Assembly: GCA_963921935.1 (NCBI GenBank)
Contig: OY998176.1
Coordinates: 143,512,305-143,576,304, forward strand
DNA length: 64,000 bases
Reading direction: 5' to 3'
DNA from: Galeruca laticollis
Taxonomy: Eukaryota; Arthropoda; Insecta; Coleoptera; Chrysomelidae
Position numbers and translations under genes: made by a program. The notes under the pieces are model-generated. The model was not told the origin of the DNA, did not search any database, and worked only from the letters and a program-made list of their open reading frames with translations. Positions 20,342-29,829 of this stretch are shown piece by piece. How positions within the stretch are numbered: the first letter of the stretch is position 1; every line of letters starts with the position of its first letter.

Positions 20342-21903
20342 ATGGATAAAAAAACTGAAGACAAACTTTTGCAATGGTACGACGATGTGGGCAGTGAAAT
20401 GTAAGACCGAAAACAGCTGAATTGGGGTCTGTAAATTTTATTTATATTTTCTAGGTTTGAATGTTGATGCAGGGGTTTCAGAGTCTGAAAGTTCGCACTC
20501 AGAAATTGAACAGGAAGAACCCTTCCCACTGTCTGAGTCTGAGTATGAGCCAAGCGGATCAGAATCAGACAAAATTGAGTCCGAAAATGAGAGTGACGAT
20601 CAAGTACCGCCAGTGCCTTTGCTACCTCATGTGGGCCAAGCTCAGCAATTCAACCAGTGGATGGACGTAGATGTATCATCTTTAAAACAATTTTCGTTTG
20701 TCAGTGCATGTAAAATTAATATTGCCAATAATATGGAACCCGCAGAATTATATAGACTCATTGTAGACGACACCATACTTGATATGATAGTACAAGAAAC
20801 AAATAGAAATGCAAAGAGATACAAACCCCAATGGAAAGATGTTTCTATTGATGAGTTGGAAGTTTTTTAGCCATATTGCTTCATATGGGACTTGTTCCTT
20901 ATCCTAAAATTTCCGAGTATTGGTCAAAGAAATGTTTATATAGGCACTGTTTTGTACGCCACGTCATGGCAAGAAATAGATTTCAGTGTATTCTAAGATT
21001 TATTCACTTCACTGATAACGAAACGGCAGACAAAATAAGACCGCTTGTAGATGCACTTACTAAAAAATTTAAAGAACTAAAAGTTACACCGGAAGTGGTG
21101 TCTATTGACGAGGCACAAACACAGCAGGAAGACACAGCAATAATGTGGTACTCAACTTGGTCAAAGTTTATCTTTATCCGGGATTAGTCGCAGATAATTT
21201 TTATAATAATATGGAATTGACTAATATTTTATTACAAAGAAAAACTCACAATGTGGGAACTCTGAGAAAAATTGTAAAAGGTATTCCAAAAGATGTATTA
21301 GATGACAAAAAAATGAAAAAAGGGGAAATAAAGGGAAAATAATGTAAAGGCGTTGTAGTAGGTTCATAACGACAAGGCACACGCTAGAAATGACAGAAGC
21401 AAGGAAGAAAAATCATAAATGGGAGCTGGTATATAAGTCAGAGGCTATTATATTTTATAACAAATATAAAATGGGTATAGATATCTCTGATCAAATGTCT
21501 TCTTACTTTTCCGTTTTAAGAAGTACCATAAGATGGTACCACAAAGTGGCTTTTGAATATTTATTTGAAACTGCAGTAGTCAATACACTGCTACTGTACC
21601 AAACATCAACCAACAGAAAAATTCAGAATGCCGATTTCAGGGAGCAACTGGTGATGGGGTTGCTAAATAAAGTAATAGACAACAAAAAAGAAAATAACAA
21701 GAATTAAACATAAATTGGAGGAAACTGAAGAGAGAACAGTGGATAATCGAAAGAAAAGAAAGCGATGTGTCTCGTACTATGAAAAGCAGTACAATCTATT
21801 TAAAAATTCCCGGTTGGCGGCCAAGAAGACAAAATTAATATCAACATTTTGTAGGGAATGTCCCAATCCCCCTTCACTCTGTTTGAAATGGTTCCAAAAA
21901 TAA
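20342..21903 (+). pseudogene. piggyBac-like transposase remnant A
   Basis: A piggyBac family transposase in pieces. MDKKTEDKLLQWYDDV begins at 20342. An acidic Ser/Glu-rich N-terminus follows (20457-20640), then FSFVSACKIN..., and after a stop YPKISEYWSKKCLY, RHVMARNRFQCILRF and LVDALTKKFKEL, which is the conserved N-terminal core. VVSIDEAQ (near 21105) keeps the first catalytic Asp, but the sequence then jumps to YPGLVADNFYNN and later to KYKMGIDISDQMSSYFSVLRS, so most of the DDD core is deleted. The end has RKRCVSYYEKQY and CRECPNPPSLCLKWF, the cysteine-rich C-terminal domain. A TTAA occurs at 22227-22230 after ggtagccaacgtg and may mark the right end. Confidence 0.78.
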
Positions 21904-21984
21904 AAATTAAATGCTTATTTTCATAGTTTTTAAAGTTGTTATGTTCTTATGCCCAAAAAAAATAAAAAGTACTTAGAATATGCA

Positions 21985-22295
21985 GTTTTATGAGTCACCC
22001 GTGATACCCACTTAGTTTATGAGATATTTGGTTCATTAATATACCAGTAGTGTAGCGATTTTCTCTTATATTTGTCCCATTTAATTTTTGGGGCAATTTG
22101 AAATAATGTTATTTGATATCACCGGTGATACACATGGTCAATGAATGAACCTTTGTTGTGAATCACCCATGATACATATGGTACCTCAGACCAGATTTTT
22201 GAAATCTGGCCTTGGTAGCCAACGTGTTAAGTCGATTATGCTTTGAGATATTAATGCCACATGGGTAAAGAACCAACGGACCAACTGTATATATT
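21985..22295. repeat. Subterminal repeats and right half of inverted repeat
   Basis: Three copies of a TCAC(C/T)nGTGATAC-like motif occur at about 21993, 22119 and 22161, a fourth at 20233 on the left side. A small palindrome ccagatttttgaaatctgg lies at 22191-22209. The stretch 22243-22285 is the inverted partner of 19962-20001. These look like transposase-binding and terminal sequences of a DNA element carrying the piggyBac remnant. Confidence 0.45.
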
Positions 22296-22599
22296 ATTCG
22301 ATTTTTTGGTCATTAAAGATAAGTTCAAGATTATAAAATCTTGAATTTTATTGTTTACGATACTTTTAAAATATGTAAGATATTTGCATGCTTCTTTTCG
22401 CCATTGTATATATTTAAATCGTTAATTCATTTTAGTTGCTAGCGTTGTAAAAATATGTTTCACTTTATTTTCAACTTTGTTAAATACCTTTAAAATATCA
22501 CGTTTTGCAACAATAATTGTAAATAGTTTTGTTTGGGCATTGAAATAGCACATTTTTGAAAGTCGACATCTTGTCGCATTGTGTTTGAAATTCTATAGT

Positions 22600-23235
22600 T
22601 AAGAAGTTAGGAAAATGTCACGTTTCACACTATTGTATTGTAAAAACCCTAAATTTAGTGTCGCTTCTGCGTGAATTACAGTTACAATTGCTATTGGAGT
22701 ATTAAATAGAAAATGAAATATCTATTGGAGGCATCCAATGTTGATTCTTGTCAATGGACCCGACGAGTCAAATGATACTGGCCAATAGGAAAGATTTATT
22801 TTCGTTTGGTCAACCCAATCCACGTGTAAACACGCCCCTTGCAGATTTCTATTTAACACGTTTTACAACGTGAAGAAGTCAGTTTTTTTACACTCATCGA
22901 AGCGAGTTCAATACTCTCGATAACAAAGTTTATACTTATCGACGCGAGTTTTACACACTCATCGAATCGAGCTCAACGCTTAATAACAAAGTTCTTATAC
23001 TCATCGAAACGAGTTCAACACTCAATAACAAAGTTAGTTTTAATATTCATCAAATCGAAACATAAAGTGTCTTCCGATCTGAAACCACCGAAGTTCAGCA
23101 TTCATAACTTTGTACCATTTTGTAAATTTGTACATAATAAATTATTAATTTCGACATTAATTTTGTCAAATTAAGATTATTTATCTAGTTGAATGTCTAC
23201 GCCAGTTGACGAAGTTCAGCTAGAATTATAATCAA
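22600..23235. repeat. LTR-like segment with a degenerate tandem array
   Basis: There is no ORF. From 22895 to 23060 a unit of about 40 bp repeats four to five times: actcatcga(a/c)(g/t)cgag, then ttcaa(c/t)actc, then ataacaaagtt. Each unit can form a small hairpin through TCG/CGA or CTC/GAG. The motif GAG(T/C)TCAAC(A/G)C also occurs in the hairpin loops of the LTR at 1288-2070. A TATA-like box, followed by AATAAA-like signals near 23138, gives the segment the look of a solo LTR of a related family, but I could not find matching target duplications. Confidence 0.4.
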
Positions 23236-23486
23236 AAACAAGATAGGTCCTAAAATCTACTACCTTTGTACTCCATAAGGTAATTAAAAAACATATTGTA
23301 CATGCAAATACAAATAATTGTTATTGACTGTTTTGTAAATGATGGGTTAAATCACAAAATTTGAATTTCTAATAATGATGAAATTTACATTTCAGTTACA
23401 GGAAATACTTAAAAAACAAGTAAAACATTGGGAGAATAATACATGACCTTAATGTCAACTATCTATTCTCAAAAATGTAAAATTAC

Positions 23487-23731
23487 CTCTATCCCTGGAA
23501 AAGGTGTAACTTCAGATCCAGTAGCTATGAGGATATTTTTGGTATTTACTACTTCACTGGAACCGTCTTCCTTTGCTACAGTAACTTGATTGGGTCCAGT
23601 AATTTTACCATGTCCCTTAACAAGGTCAACCTTATTTTTTTTAAACAATTGGGCAATACCTCCAGTTAAACTAGTAACAGCTTTTGTTTTCTGTCCCATT
23701 AGTTTTTCCAAATTTAAGCTGACATTACCGA
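23487..23731 (-). CDS. DLD: Dihydrolipoamide dehydrogenase, coding exon 4
   Basis: This exon is 245 bp. It enters with one base carried over from exon 3 (GAA G|TC) and leaves in phase 0. The acceptor AG is at 23732-23733 and the donor GTAAT at 23482-23486. It encodes VGNVSLNLEKLMGQKTKAV, then TSLTGGIAQLFKKNKVDLV, then KGHGKITGPNQV and finally TKNILIATGSEVTPFPGIE. This is the FAD-domain stretch containing the conserved ATGS motif that contacts FAD. It matches animal DLD throughout without gaps or stops. Confidence 0.95.
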
Positions 23732-23739
23732 CTACAAAA

Positions 23740-24170
23740 GAAATACTTGATCGAGTAAGTTTTGTTTAATACTATATAGCCGTTAAAGATGTTTCAAGAT
23801 AAAGGAGATTAAATAAAAATAGTCATGGTCTTATTTTAAATTTCTCTATAACTCATCCAATACAAGCTTGTTATTTATTTATTTTCAATTGAATAAAACC
23901 AAATAAATATTAAAATTTGTTAACAATTTTGGATGAAATATTAAAATTTGTTAACAATTATTTTGGATGGGACTTTGGAACTACTTCAAGGAAATAGTAA
24001 TGGACACAACAAAAACAGTATGTGGAACATATAAAACGACCAGACAAAAAAATCTTCTTGGTGGACACACTAGATAAAAGAACAAATAAAAATGAGCATT
24101 GAGAAAATGTTTTTATAATTCGAAAATTGAATAGATGAGACTTTTACTTGATGTAGATCCATACTGAACG
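23740..24170 (+). other. Short tandem duplication and RTE-type LINE 5' fragment
   Basis: A 35-bp segment (ggatgaaatattaaaatttg and onward) occurs twice in a row at about 23905-23965. From 23990 to 24130 a broken reading AMDTTKTVCGTYKT-like, then a decayed WW..E motif (LLGGHTR), resembles the linker between endonuclease and RT in RTE LINEs. The next block of the same linker seems to be at 28150-28330, beyond Penelope-like element 2, so the LINE fragment was probably split by that insertion. Confidence 0.4.
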
Positions 24171-25034
24171 ATGAAATAAAACCATATAATTTGTTTAAAA
24201 CTTCATTTATTTGAAAGAATGTTCAATTTAAACTGGTTGACGCGTTTCACTAACACAGTAGCTTTGTCAAAACGAATTAAGGTATAATATAAAAATGTTT
24301 TAATATATACAGTGCATAAATACAGAATTCTATTTACTAATGTTAACAAAGGTATTGAAAGACATTACCTAGAAATTCATTCACTACAAACATTCCTAAG
24401 CTATCTTCTAGGTAAAAAGGTTTAATAAACGAGAGTGATTGATATCTATTTGGTCGTTAAGAAGATTACCTGAATATTTATTTTTGTTAATCTCAAGGGC
24501 CTCTAATACATTTAAACTAAAGAATTTACCGACTACGTGGAGAATTTCAAAATTTGGATCGAAAATGTGTTGGTTTTCTAATAAATGATTTGAATAGTTA
24601 GAATCTAATTTTTTGTTACCACAGTCATTACCACATTTTTATTTATAAACTCCTGATTTGTTTAATTTTGAAGATTTAGATTTATTATTTTTAATGAGTT
24701 TGGATAAATTGTAATCAGTTTTAGAGGAAACATTCATGTCTATAAAAATGATTTAATTTTTAAGGATGGTGTTCCAAAGTATGTTAAGCTTTTAAATTGT
24801 TTATTATTATTTTTATCAGAAGGGAATACTTGTTCTAAAGTCTGTTTTTTTATCTTTTTATTTATGATATTGTCAATTAAATTTGGATCGTAATTATTAT
24901 TAATTGCTATTTGTTTTATGATATTTAATTCGTTGTTATAATTATTAATATTTAAAGGGGCTGTTAAGAGTCTGTGTATCATACTATTGAAAGCTGCTAG
25001 TTTATGACTGAATGGGTGGACCGAACTATTATGA
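24171..25034. repeat. Left inverted arm of Penelope-like element 2
   Basis: This arm pairs with 26444-27377 in inverse orientation. The match runs from the outer end to the sequence ccgaactattatga at 25021-25034. The minus-strand reading in this arm is the connector and the decayed GIY-YIG part of the element. Confidence 0.75.
24228..24280 (-). ncRNA. Degenerate hammerhead-like motif, left end of Penelope-like element 2
   Basis: On the minus strand the order is tTGACAA, a short CTA/TAG stem with loop, GAAA, the palindrome-like CGCG and GUC. This has the order of a type I hammerhead with the preferred GUC cleavage triplet, but the core is TTGACAA where CUGANGA is required, so two invariant positions are changed. 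The same changes occur in the other end copy near 27279-27320, so the source element probably already carried them. Likely inactive. Confidence 0.35.
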
Positions 25035-26371
25035 ATTGTAATATCTGTATGTGATGGTTTATGAAATATAGAAAACTCATGTTTATTATTTATATTTAGA
25101 ATTGTAAGGTCTGAAAAGTTTATAGACTTATTTTGTTCAAGCTCTACGGTAAATTTGATATTATTGTGAATTGAGTTTTTGTAAGTAATGAAGCTCTCTA
25201 ATTGTCTATTTGTACCGATGAAGCTAGCTAAAATGTCCACATATCGGTGCCAGTACATACATTTTTTACTAAGGGGGCGATCATGAGTTATTATCCATGA
25301 AAATTTCTGCTAGTAGGGGGCTGAGGGGGTTGCCCATAATCAAACCATCTTTACTGCTATAAACCTCTCCATTGAAACGAAAATAATTTAGATTCAAACA
25401 CACTTTAAATAAAGTAATGATATCAGAGTGACTTATAGGATTGACATTATTGTATGTGAGCAAGTTATCAACAAGAGTTATAGTTTCTTTAGGAGGTATA
25501 CTAGGGAATAGATTTGTTACATCGAATGATATGAATTTACAATTATGGGGTAGTATTATATCTTGGATATTATTAATTAATTCCGTTGTTTTCAACTGAA
25601 AATCGAGGTTTGAATGAACAATATTTAGAAATGACATCTATGAGAATCTTTGAAATTTTGAATGAAGGTGCTGTGAAATAAGAAACAACTGGTCTGATTG
25701 GGTAAAAATAATTTATATTTTTTTATCATTAATTATTGATTTAGAGTTATCTACTGCTAATTTTATTTCTTTCTAAAATTTATTAGTTGGGTCTTTTTTA
25801 AGTGTCTCAAAATTGCTTGCCTGAATAAAATTGTTAGTTTTCAATATATAATGTTCTTTAGGTAATGCTATTACTGTATTTCCTTTATCTGCTTTTGTGA
25901 AAATAAGATTATTTGACTTTGATTTTTGTTGAATTGATTTGGCGACTGATAATTCAAAGTTGGGTTTGTTAAACTCGACAAATTCTTTTTTAATAATTTC
26001 TGAAGCTTTATGTTTTAGATTAGAATTATTTGAAAAATTATACAAATTAATTTCTGTTTCTATACCTAGTTTGTTGAAGTTATCAAATGAACATGTGATT
26101 TGAATATTATGTTTAAAACCTTTTTGTAATAATTGAACTTCTTTATCTGAAAAAATTGTATTTGAAAGATTGACGAACCTTTTAAAAAATTTATGTTCTG
26201 AGAATTTGTTTGTGGGTTTTTTGATACTGGTTTGTTGGTTAATAATGACTTTAATTTACGTTTTTGTCCTGGGTACTTTTTGTGAATTATTACTTTAATT
26301 TTATCTCTTATGTTCCTATCTAAAATGTCAAACTCTATGGACTGTAGTATATGTGATAGTTGTGAATGCAT
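24740..26371 (-). pseudogene. Penelope-like reverse transcriptase, broken
   Basis: Four fragments occur in order on the minus strand. 26371-26066 is the N-terminal region. 26045-25773 reads FTKADKGNTVIALPKEHY, the conserved ADKG block before the fingers. 25637-25281 has FISFDVTNLFPSIP (motif A) and GLIMGNPLSPLLAEIFMD (motif B). 25258-24740 has WHRYVDILASF, where the usual YVDD has become YVDI, and HKPSHTDITIHNSSVHPF. The GIY-YIG endonuclease follows at about 24420-24700 but is degenerate. The lost second aspartate of motif C and the frameshifts make the enzyme inactive. Confidence 0.8.
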
Positions 26372-26443
26372 TACCTTAACATAAATACTAAAAATATATC
26401 TCTTACTATACTGAATGTTCTTTTCTTCTTTTAACCATTTTTC

Positions 26444-27377
26444 TCATAATAGTTCGGTCCACCCATTCAGTCATAAACTAGCAGCTTTCAATAGTATGAT
26501 ACACACACTCTTAACAGTCCCATTAAATATTAATCATTATAACAAAGAATTAAATATCATAAAACAAATAGCAGTTAATTACGATCCAAATTTAATTAAC
26601 AATATCATAAATAAAAAGATAAAAAAACAGACTTTAGAACAAGTATTCCCTTCTGATAAAAATAATAATAAATTTAAAAGCTTAACATACTTTGGAATAC
26701 CATCCTTAGAAATTAAATCAATTTTAGAAACTTTAGACATGAATATTTCCTTTAAAACTGATTACAATTTATCCAAAGTCATTAAAAATAATAAATCTAA
26801 ATCTACAAAATTAAACAAATCAGAGTTTATAATTAAAAACGTGGTAATGACAACTGTGATAAAATTTATATCAGTAGAACTTTTAGAAATTTTAAAACTA
26901 GAATTTCGGAACACAAACAGCTATGACAACAAAAAATTAGATTCTAACTATTCAAATCATTTATTAGAAAACCAACACATTTTCGATCCAAATTTTAAAA
27001 TTCTCCACGTAGTCGGTAAATTCTTTAGTTTAAATTTATTAGAGGCCCTTGAGATTAACAAAAATAAATATTCAGGTAATATTCTTAACGACCAAATAGA
27101 TATCAATCACTCTCCTTTATTAAACCTTTTTACCTAGAAGATAGCTTAGGAACGTTTGTAGTGAATGAATTTCCAGGTAATTTCTTTCAATACCCTTGTT
27201 AACATTAGTAAATAGAATTCTTTATTTATGCACTGTATATATTAATAAAACATTTTTATATTATACCTTCATTCGTTTTGACAAAGCTACTGTGTTAGTG
27301 AAACGCGTTAACCAGTTTAAATTGAACATTAATTCAAATAAAAGAAGTTTTAAATAAATTATATTGTTTTATTTCAT
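26444..27377 (+). repeat. Right inverted arm of Penelope-like element 2
   Basis: This is the inverted copy of 24171-25034. Because it is inverted, the plus strand here reads part of the same protein: HKLAAFNSMIHTLLTVPL, ELNIIKQIA and a decayed GIY-YIG segment (about 26810-26930), with an open frame of 240 codons at 26415-27137. It is not an independent gene. A hammerhead-like motif lies at 27279-27320. Confidence 0.75.
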
Positions 27378-28021
27378 AGTTTTTTATAATTTGCGTATAA
27401 AAGAGATTTCACTATAACATTGTTTACAGTGTCACAATGAAGTCTCTTTGAACACTTTAGTAATTTTTAGTGTCATATAGTTGGTTATTGTATGTAGTAT
27501 GTATTTTTATTTGACATTAATCTTGAAACAAATTATAAAATGGTCTAGCGTTGTTCTAGCTAGCAAATTATTATATTAAATAGTCTTGAAGGTAAATTTG
27601 AATAAATTATATATTAAAAATATTAATAAATAATGTACGCTAACGTTTATTCATCAATGATTTGTCAATTGTTCATTTTTATATTGTATAGGATCAATAT
27701 ATAGGTATACATAACGTTCGATTTTTGGGATAAATTTCCAGATATCTATGTAAAGATGTATTATAGAAATAAAATAGATACCGAAGAAGCTCTTTTCTGA
27801 ACAAATAATCATCCTCTGTTTGCTTAAATGAAAGTTTGTTTACAATTTACACAATTATTCGATCATATGTAAAAAGTACTGAATAAAACCATCTGAGATC
27901 TGACCAATCAGGAATCTATAGAATTGCCAACGTAAATTCAAACCACTCCTCCTGGTTTAAAAACAGGGATTATGTAATTCTATTTTCTTAAAAAATTAAA
28001 CAAATGCGAATTATAAAAAAT
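27378..28021. other. Intronic sequence without a recognisable gene
   Basis: This is AT-rich sequence of DLD intron 3. I see no coding segment or repeat structure in it. Confidence 0.5.
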
Positions 28022-28150
28022 ATTGTGTAAAACTTGTGTCACAATGACTTTCTGTAGTTCTCTTGATTTGCGCAACTCACCGCTTCGCGGTTCGTCGCGC
28101 AAACTTCACTCGTACTACAAAATGAGTCATTGTGACACTTGTTTTACAAG
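28022..28150. repeat. Hairpin (fold-back) repeat with GC-rich tip
   Basis: The left arm ttgtgtcacaatgact...gtagt pairs with actac...agtcattgtgacac on the right. The centre ACCGCttcGCGGT flanked by TTTGCGC/GCGCAAA forms a strong tip. Arms are about 60 nt with roughly three quarters of positions paired. There is no coding content. A fold-back of similar size and with a CCGC/GCGG tip lies at 45711-45824. Confidence 0.75.
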
Positions 28151-28330
28151 TAACTATTATCAACAAAAACAGAATATTATAAAATATACAAAGAAAACAG
28201 TAAAAGTGTTAAAATAATAGTTACTACGACAAAAAATTCATGGGAAGAATTTGTAAGAAAAATGGAGACTGATCGTAAAAATAATCCGAAACTATTTTAG
28301 AAAGCTTTAAAAATATGAAAAATGAGAAAA
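28150..28330 (+). pseudogene. RTE-type LINE linker fragment
   Basis: A short broken reading, SWEEFVRKMETDRKNNPKLF followed by KALKNMKNEKK, matches the segment before the RT domain of RTE LINEs (SWE.F...ME.D...N...FY..LK). It is in the plus orientation, as is the fragment near 24000-24130, and no RT follows. I read it as part of one LINE fragment broken by later insertions. Confidence 0.45.
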
Positions 28331-28544
28331 AAATCATAGAGCACTGAATATAAATAATTACGTCACTCACCACATGAATATCAAATTACAATCTTCTTCA
28401 ATTATACAAAGACTTTCCATCTTCAATTGTTATAATTTAAGTTTTAATATAGAAACAATTATTAATTTAAAATATTTATGAATATTCATAAAATAGAATA
28501 ATAAATATTGCTCAAAATGTTTGAGTCTTTCTTATCATTGATAC

Positions 28545-28870
28545 AAATTCTCTTTTTTTGTATTCGATTCTGTTCCATGAATTTTTGTATTTTTATAATC
28601 AAATGTATTCTTTTTCGCTATTTAATGGTTTGTTAATGGTGTTTTATTTCTTTTATCTTATTGATGACTTTTCAAGCTATTTTCCAAATATTGTGATGTT
28701 TTTCCTATGTAAACCGCATCACAGTTGTTACATGGAACTCCATATATATTAGCTTTTTTATTTTTTGATGTTTTTGATTTTAGAATAGTGAAATATTTTG
28801 ATAAAGTGTTATGTCCTTTGTGACTTACTCTAATTTAATATTTACTAAAATAATTTGATGTCACAAAAGT
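28545..28870 (-). pseudogene. Penelope-like element 3 fragment (GIY-YIG)
   Basis: On the minus strand the reading IYGVPCNNCDAVYIGKTSQYL and then ENSLKSH is a GIY-YIG endonuclease with the CNNC cysteine pair of Penelope-like elements. It is followed by KRNKTPLTNH and DYKNTKI before stops. Only the 3' part of the element is present and no inverted arm is visible. The sequence differs from elements 1 and 2, so it is a third family or an old copy. Confidence 0.65.
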
Positions 28871-28962
28871 ATCTAATAATTTTTCATGAAAACCTTTAGA
28901 TATTTTTTACAAATAATTAAGTGAACTTTTATTTATTCAACAATTAAACATTATAAACTAAC

Positions 28963-29101
28963 CTTCAACTCCCCTTTCAGTCAAATCTCCAGAATGAGCC
29001 ATATGGTAAAAATGAGAATTATTTAATAAAGCCTTAGATGGAATGCAACCAACATTGAGACAAGTTCCACCCAATGTTGGATTTTTTTCGACACACACAG
29101 T
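28963..29101 (-). CDS. DLD: Dihydrolipoamide dehydrogenase, coding exon 3
   Basis: This exon is 139 bp. It is in phase 0 at its start and leaves one base for exon 4. The acceptor CAG is at 29102-29104 and the donor GTTAG at 28958-28962. It encodes TVCVEKNPTLGGTCLNVGC, then IPSKALLNNSHFYHMAHSG and DLTERGVE. The CxxxxC pair in GGTCLNVGCIPSK is the redox-active disulfide that accepts electrons from dihydrolipoyl groups. Both cysteines are present, so the enzyme should be catalytic. Confidence 0.95.
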
Positions 29102-29104
29102 CTG

Positions 29105-29820
29105 CAAAGAATTAAATTTTATAGAAGATGAGCAATTTAAAACATGTAAATCACAATATCAACTTCTTAACCTTCCATTAGGCGCTCAGTTTTTTGTCAC
29201 GCTGTATCTCTGATACATGTATGTATATAACGTGTGACTCAATTGAAATTATAATAATTTTACAACTAAATGAGTAAGTAGAACATTGTACTAACAAATA
29301 TTCACTTACCTGGCTTATTATTAAAATTAATAGCTAGTGTCTATTTCAACCAAAATCCAAAACAATATAAGTGAATGGATAGATTGCAAAAAGAAACAGG
29401 CTTTGGGCCTTTTGCACTTTTGAACAAAAATTATCTATATTTAGAATGTATAAACTTTATTAGATACATAAAAAAATATTCTGATAATTAATCCTCCTCA
29501 TTAGCAACGAAACAGTTTTCACAAATTATCATTGAGTGATGATTCCAAAGCGATGCCGCATTTTTAATGATGTCCTACTGAGTTGCTAACATGGTTAACA
29601 ACATCCTCTCTTTAGGGCTCTAGACGTTCTTGATTCAGGCTCTGATTGAGGATTCTACGTTTGCAACAATCTTTTCATTTCCACAGGATGACTTACAATT
29701 GTAGATCGGCCAACATTATGTATCGGCCCTAAACTCCTGGTCGCTCTTGGCGAGCACTTCTGATCCATTTTTTTTCACGGTGTATCAATCCGCACTTTCT
29801 TCCTTCCTCTTTCATTTTGC
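29105..29820. other. Intronic sequence without a recognisable gene
   Basis: This part of DLD intron 2 lies between exon 3 and the 3' end of the RTE-type LINE. I see no coding segment. The LINE 3' end is not sharply defined and may reach into 29700-29820. Confidence 0.4.
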
Positions 29821-29829
29821 CTCTTTTAT

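Larger units (their letters stand above)
24171..27377 (-). mobile_element. Penelope-like element 2 with inverted arms
   Basis: This element has the same architecture as element 1 but is older. The left arm is 24171-25034 and the right arm about 26444-27377, in inverted orientation with indels between them. The minus-strand centre encodes a decayed Penelope RT (26371-24740). The outer ends are atgaaataaaac and gttttatttcat. Both ends carry the string gtgaaacgcgt within a hammerhead-like motif. Stops and frameshifts are frequent, so the copy is dead. Confidence 0.75.

Noticed and set aside
22895..23060. Possible CRISPR-like or satellite array
   Set aside because: Units are irregular, with no constant repeat and spacer structure, and the host is an insect. 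An LTR-associated repeat fits better.
26415..27137. 240-codon plus-strand frame as an independent gene
   Set aside because: It is the inverted arm of Penelope-like element 2 and reads part of the same protein as the minus strand at 24340-25030.
28558..28752. Plus-strand hydrophobic small ORF
   Set aside because: The opposite strand carries a GIY-YIG fragment with the correct cysteine and YIG motifs, so this frame is a shadow.
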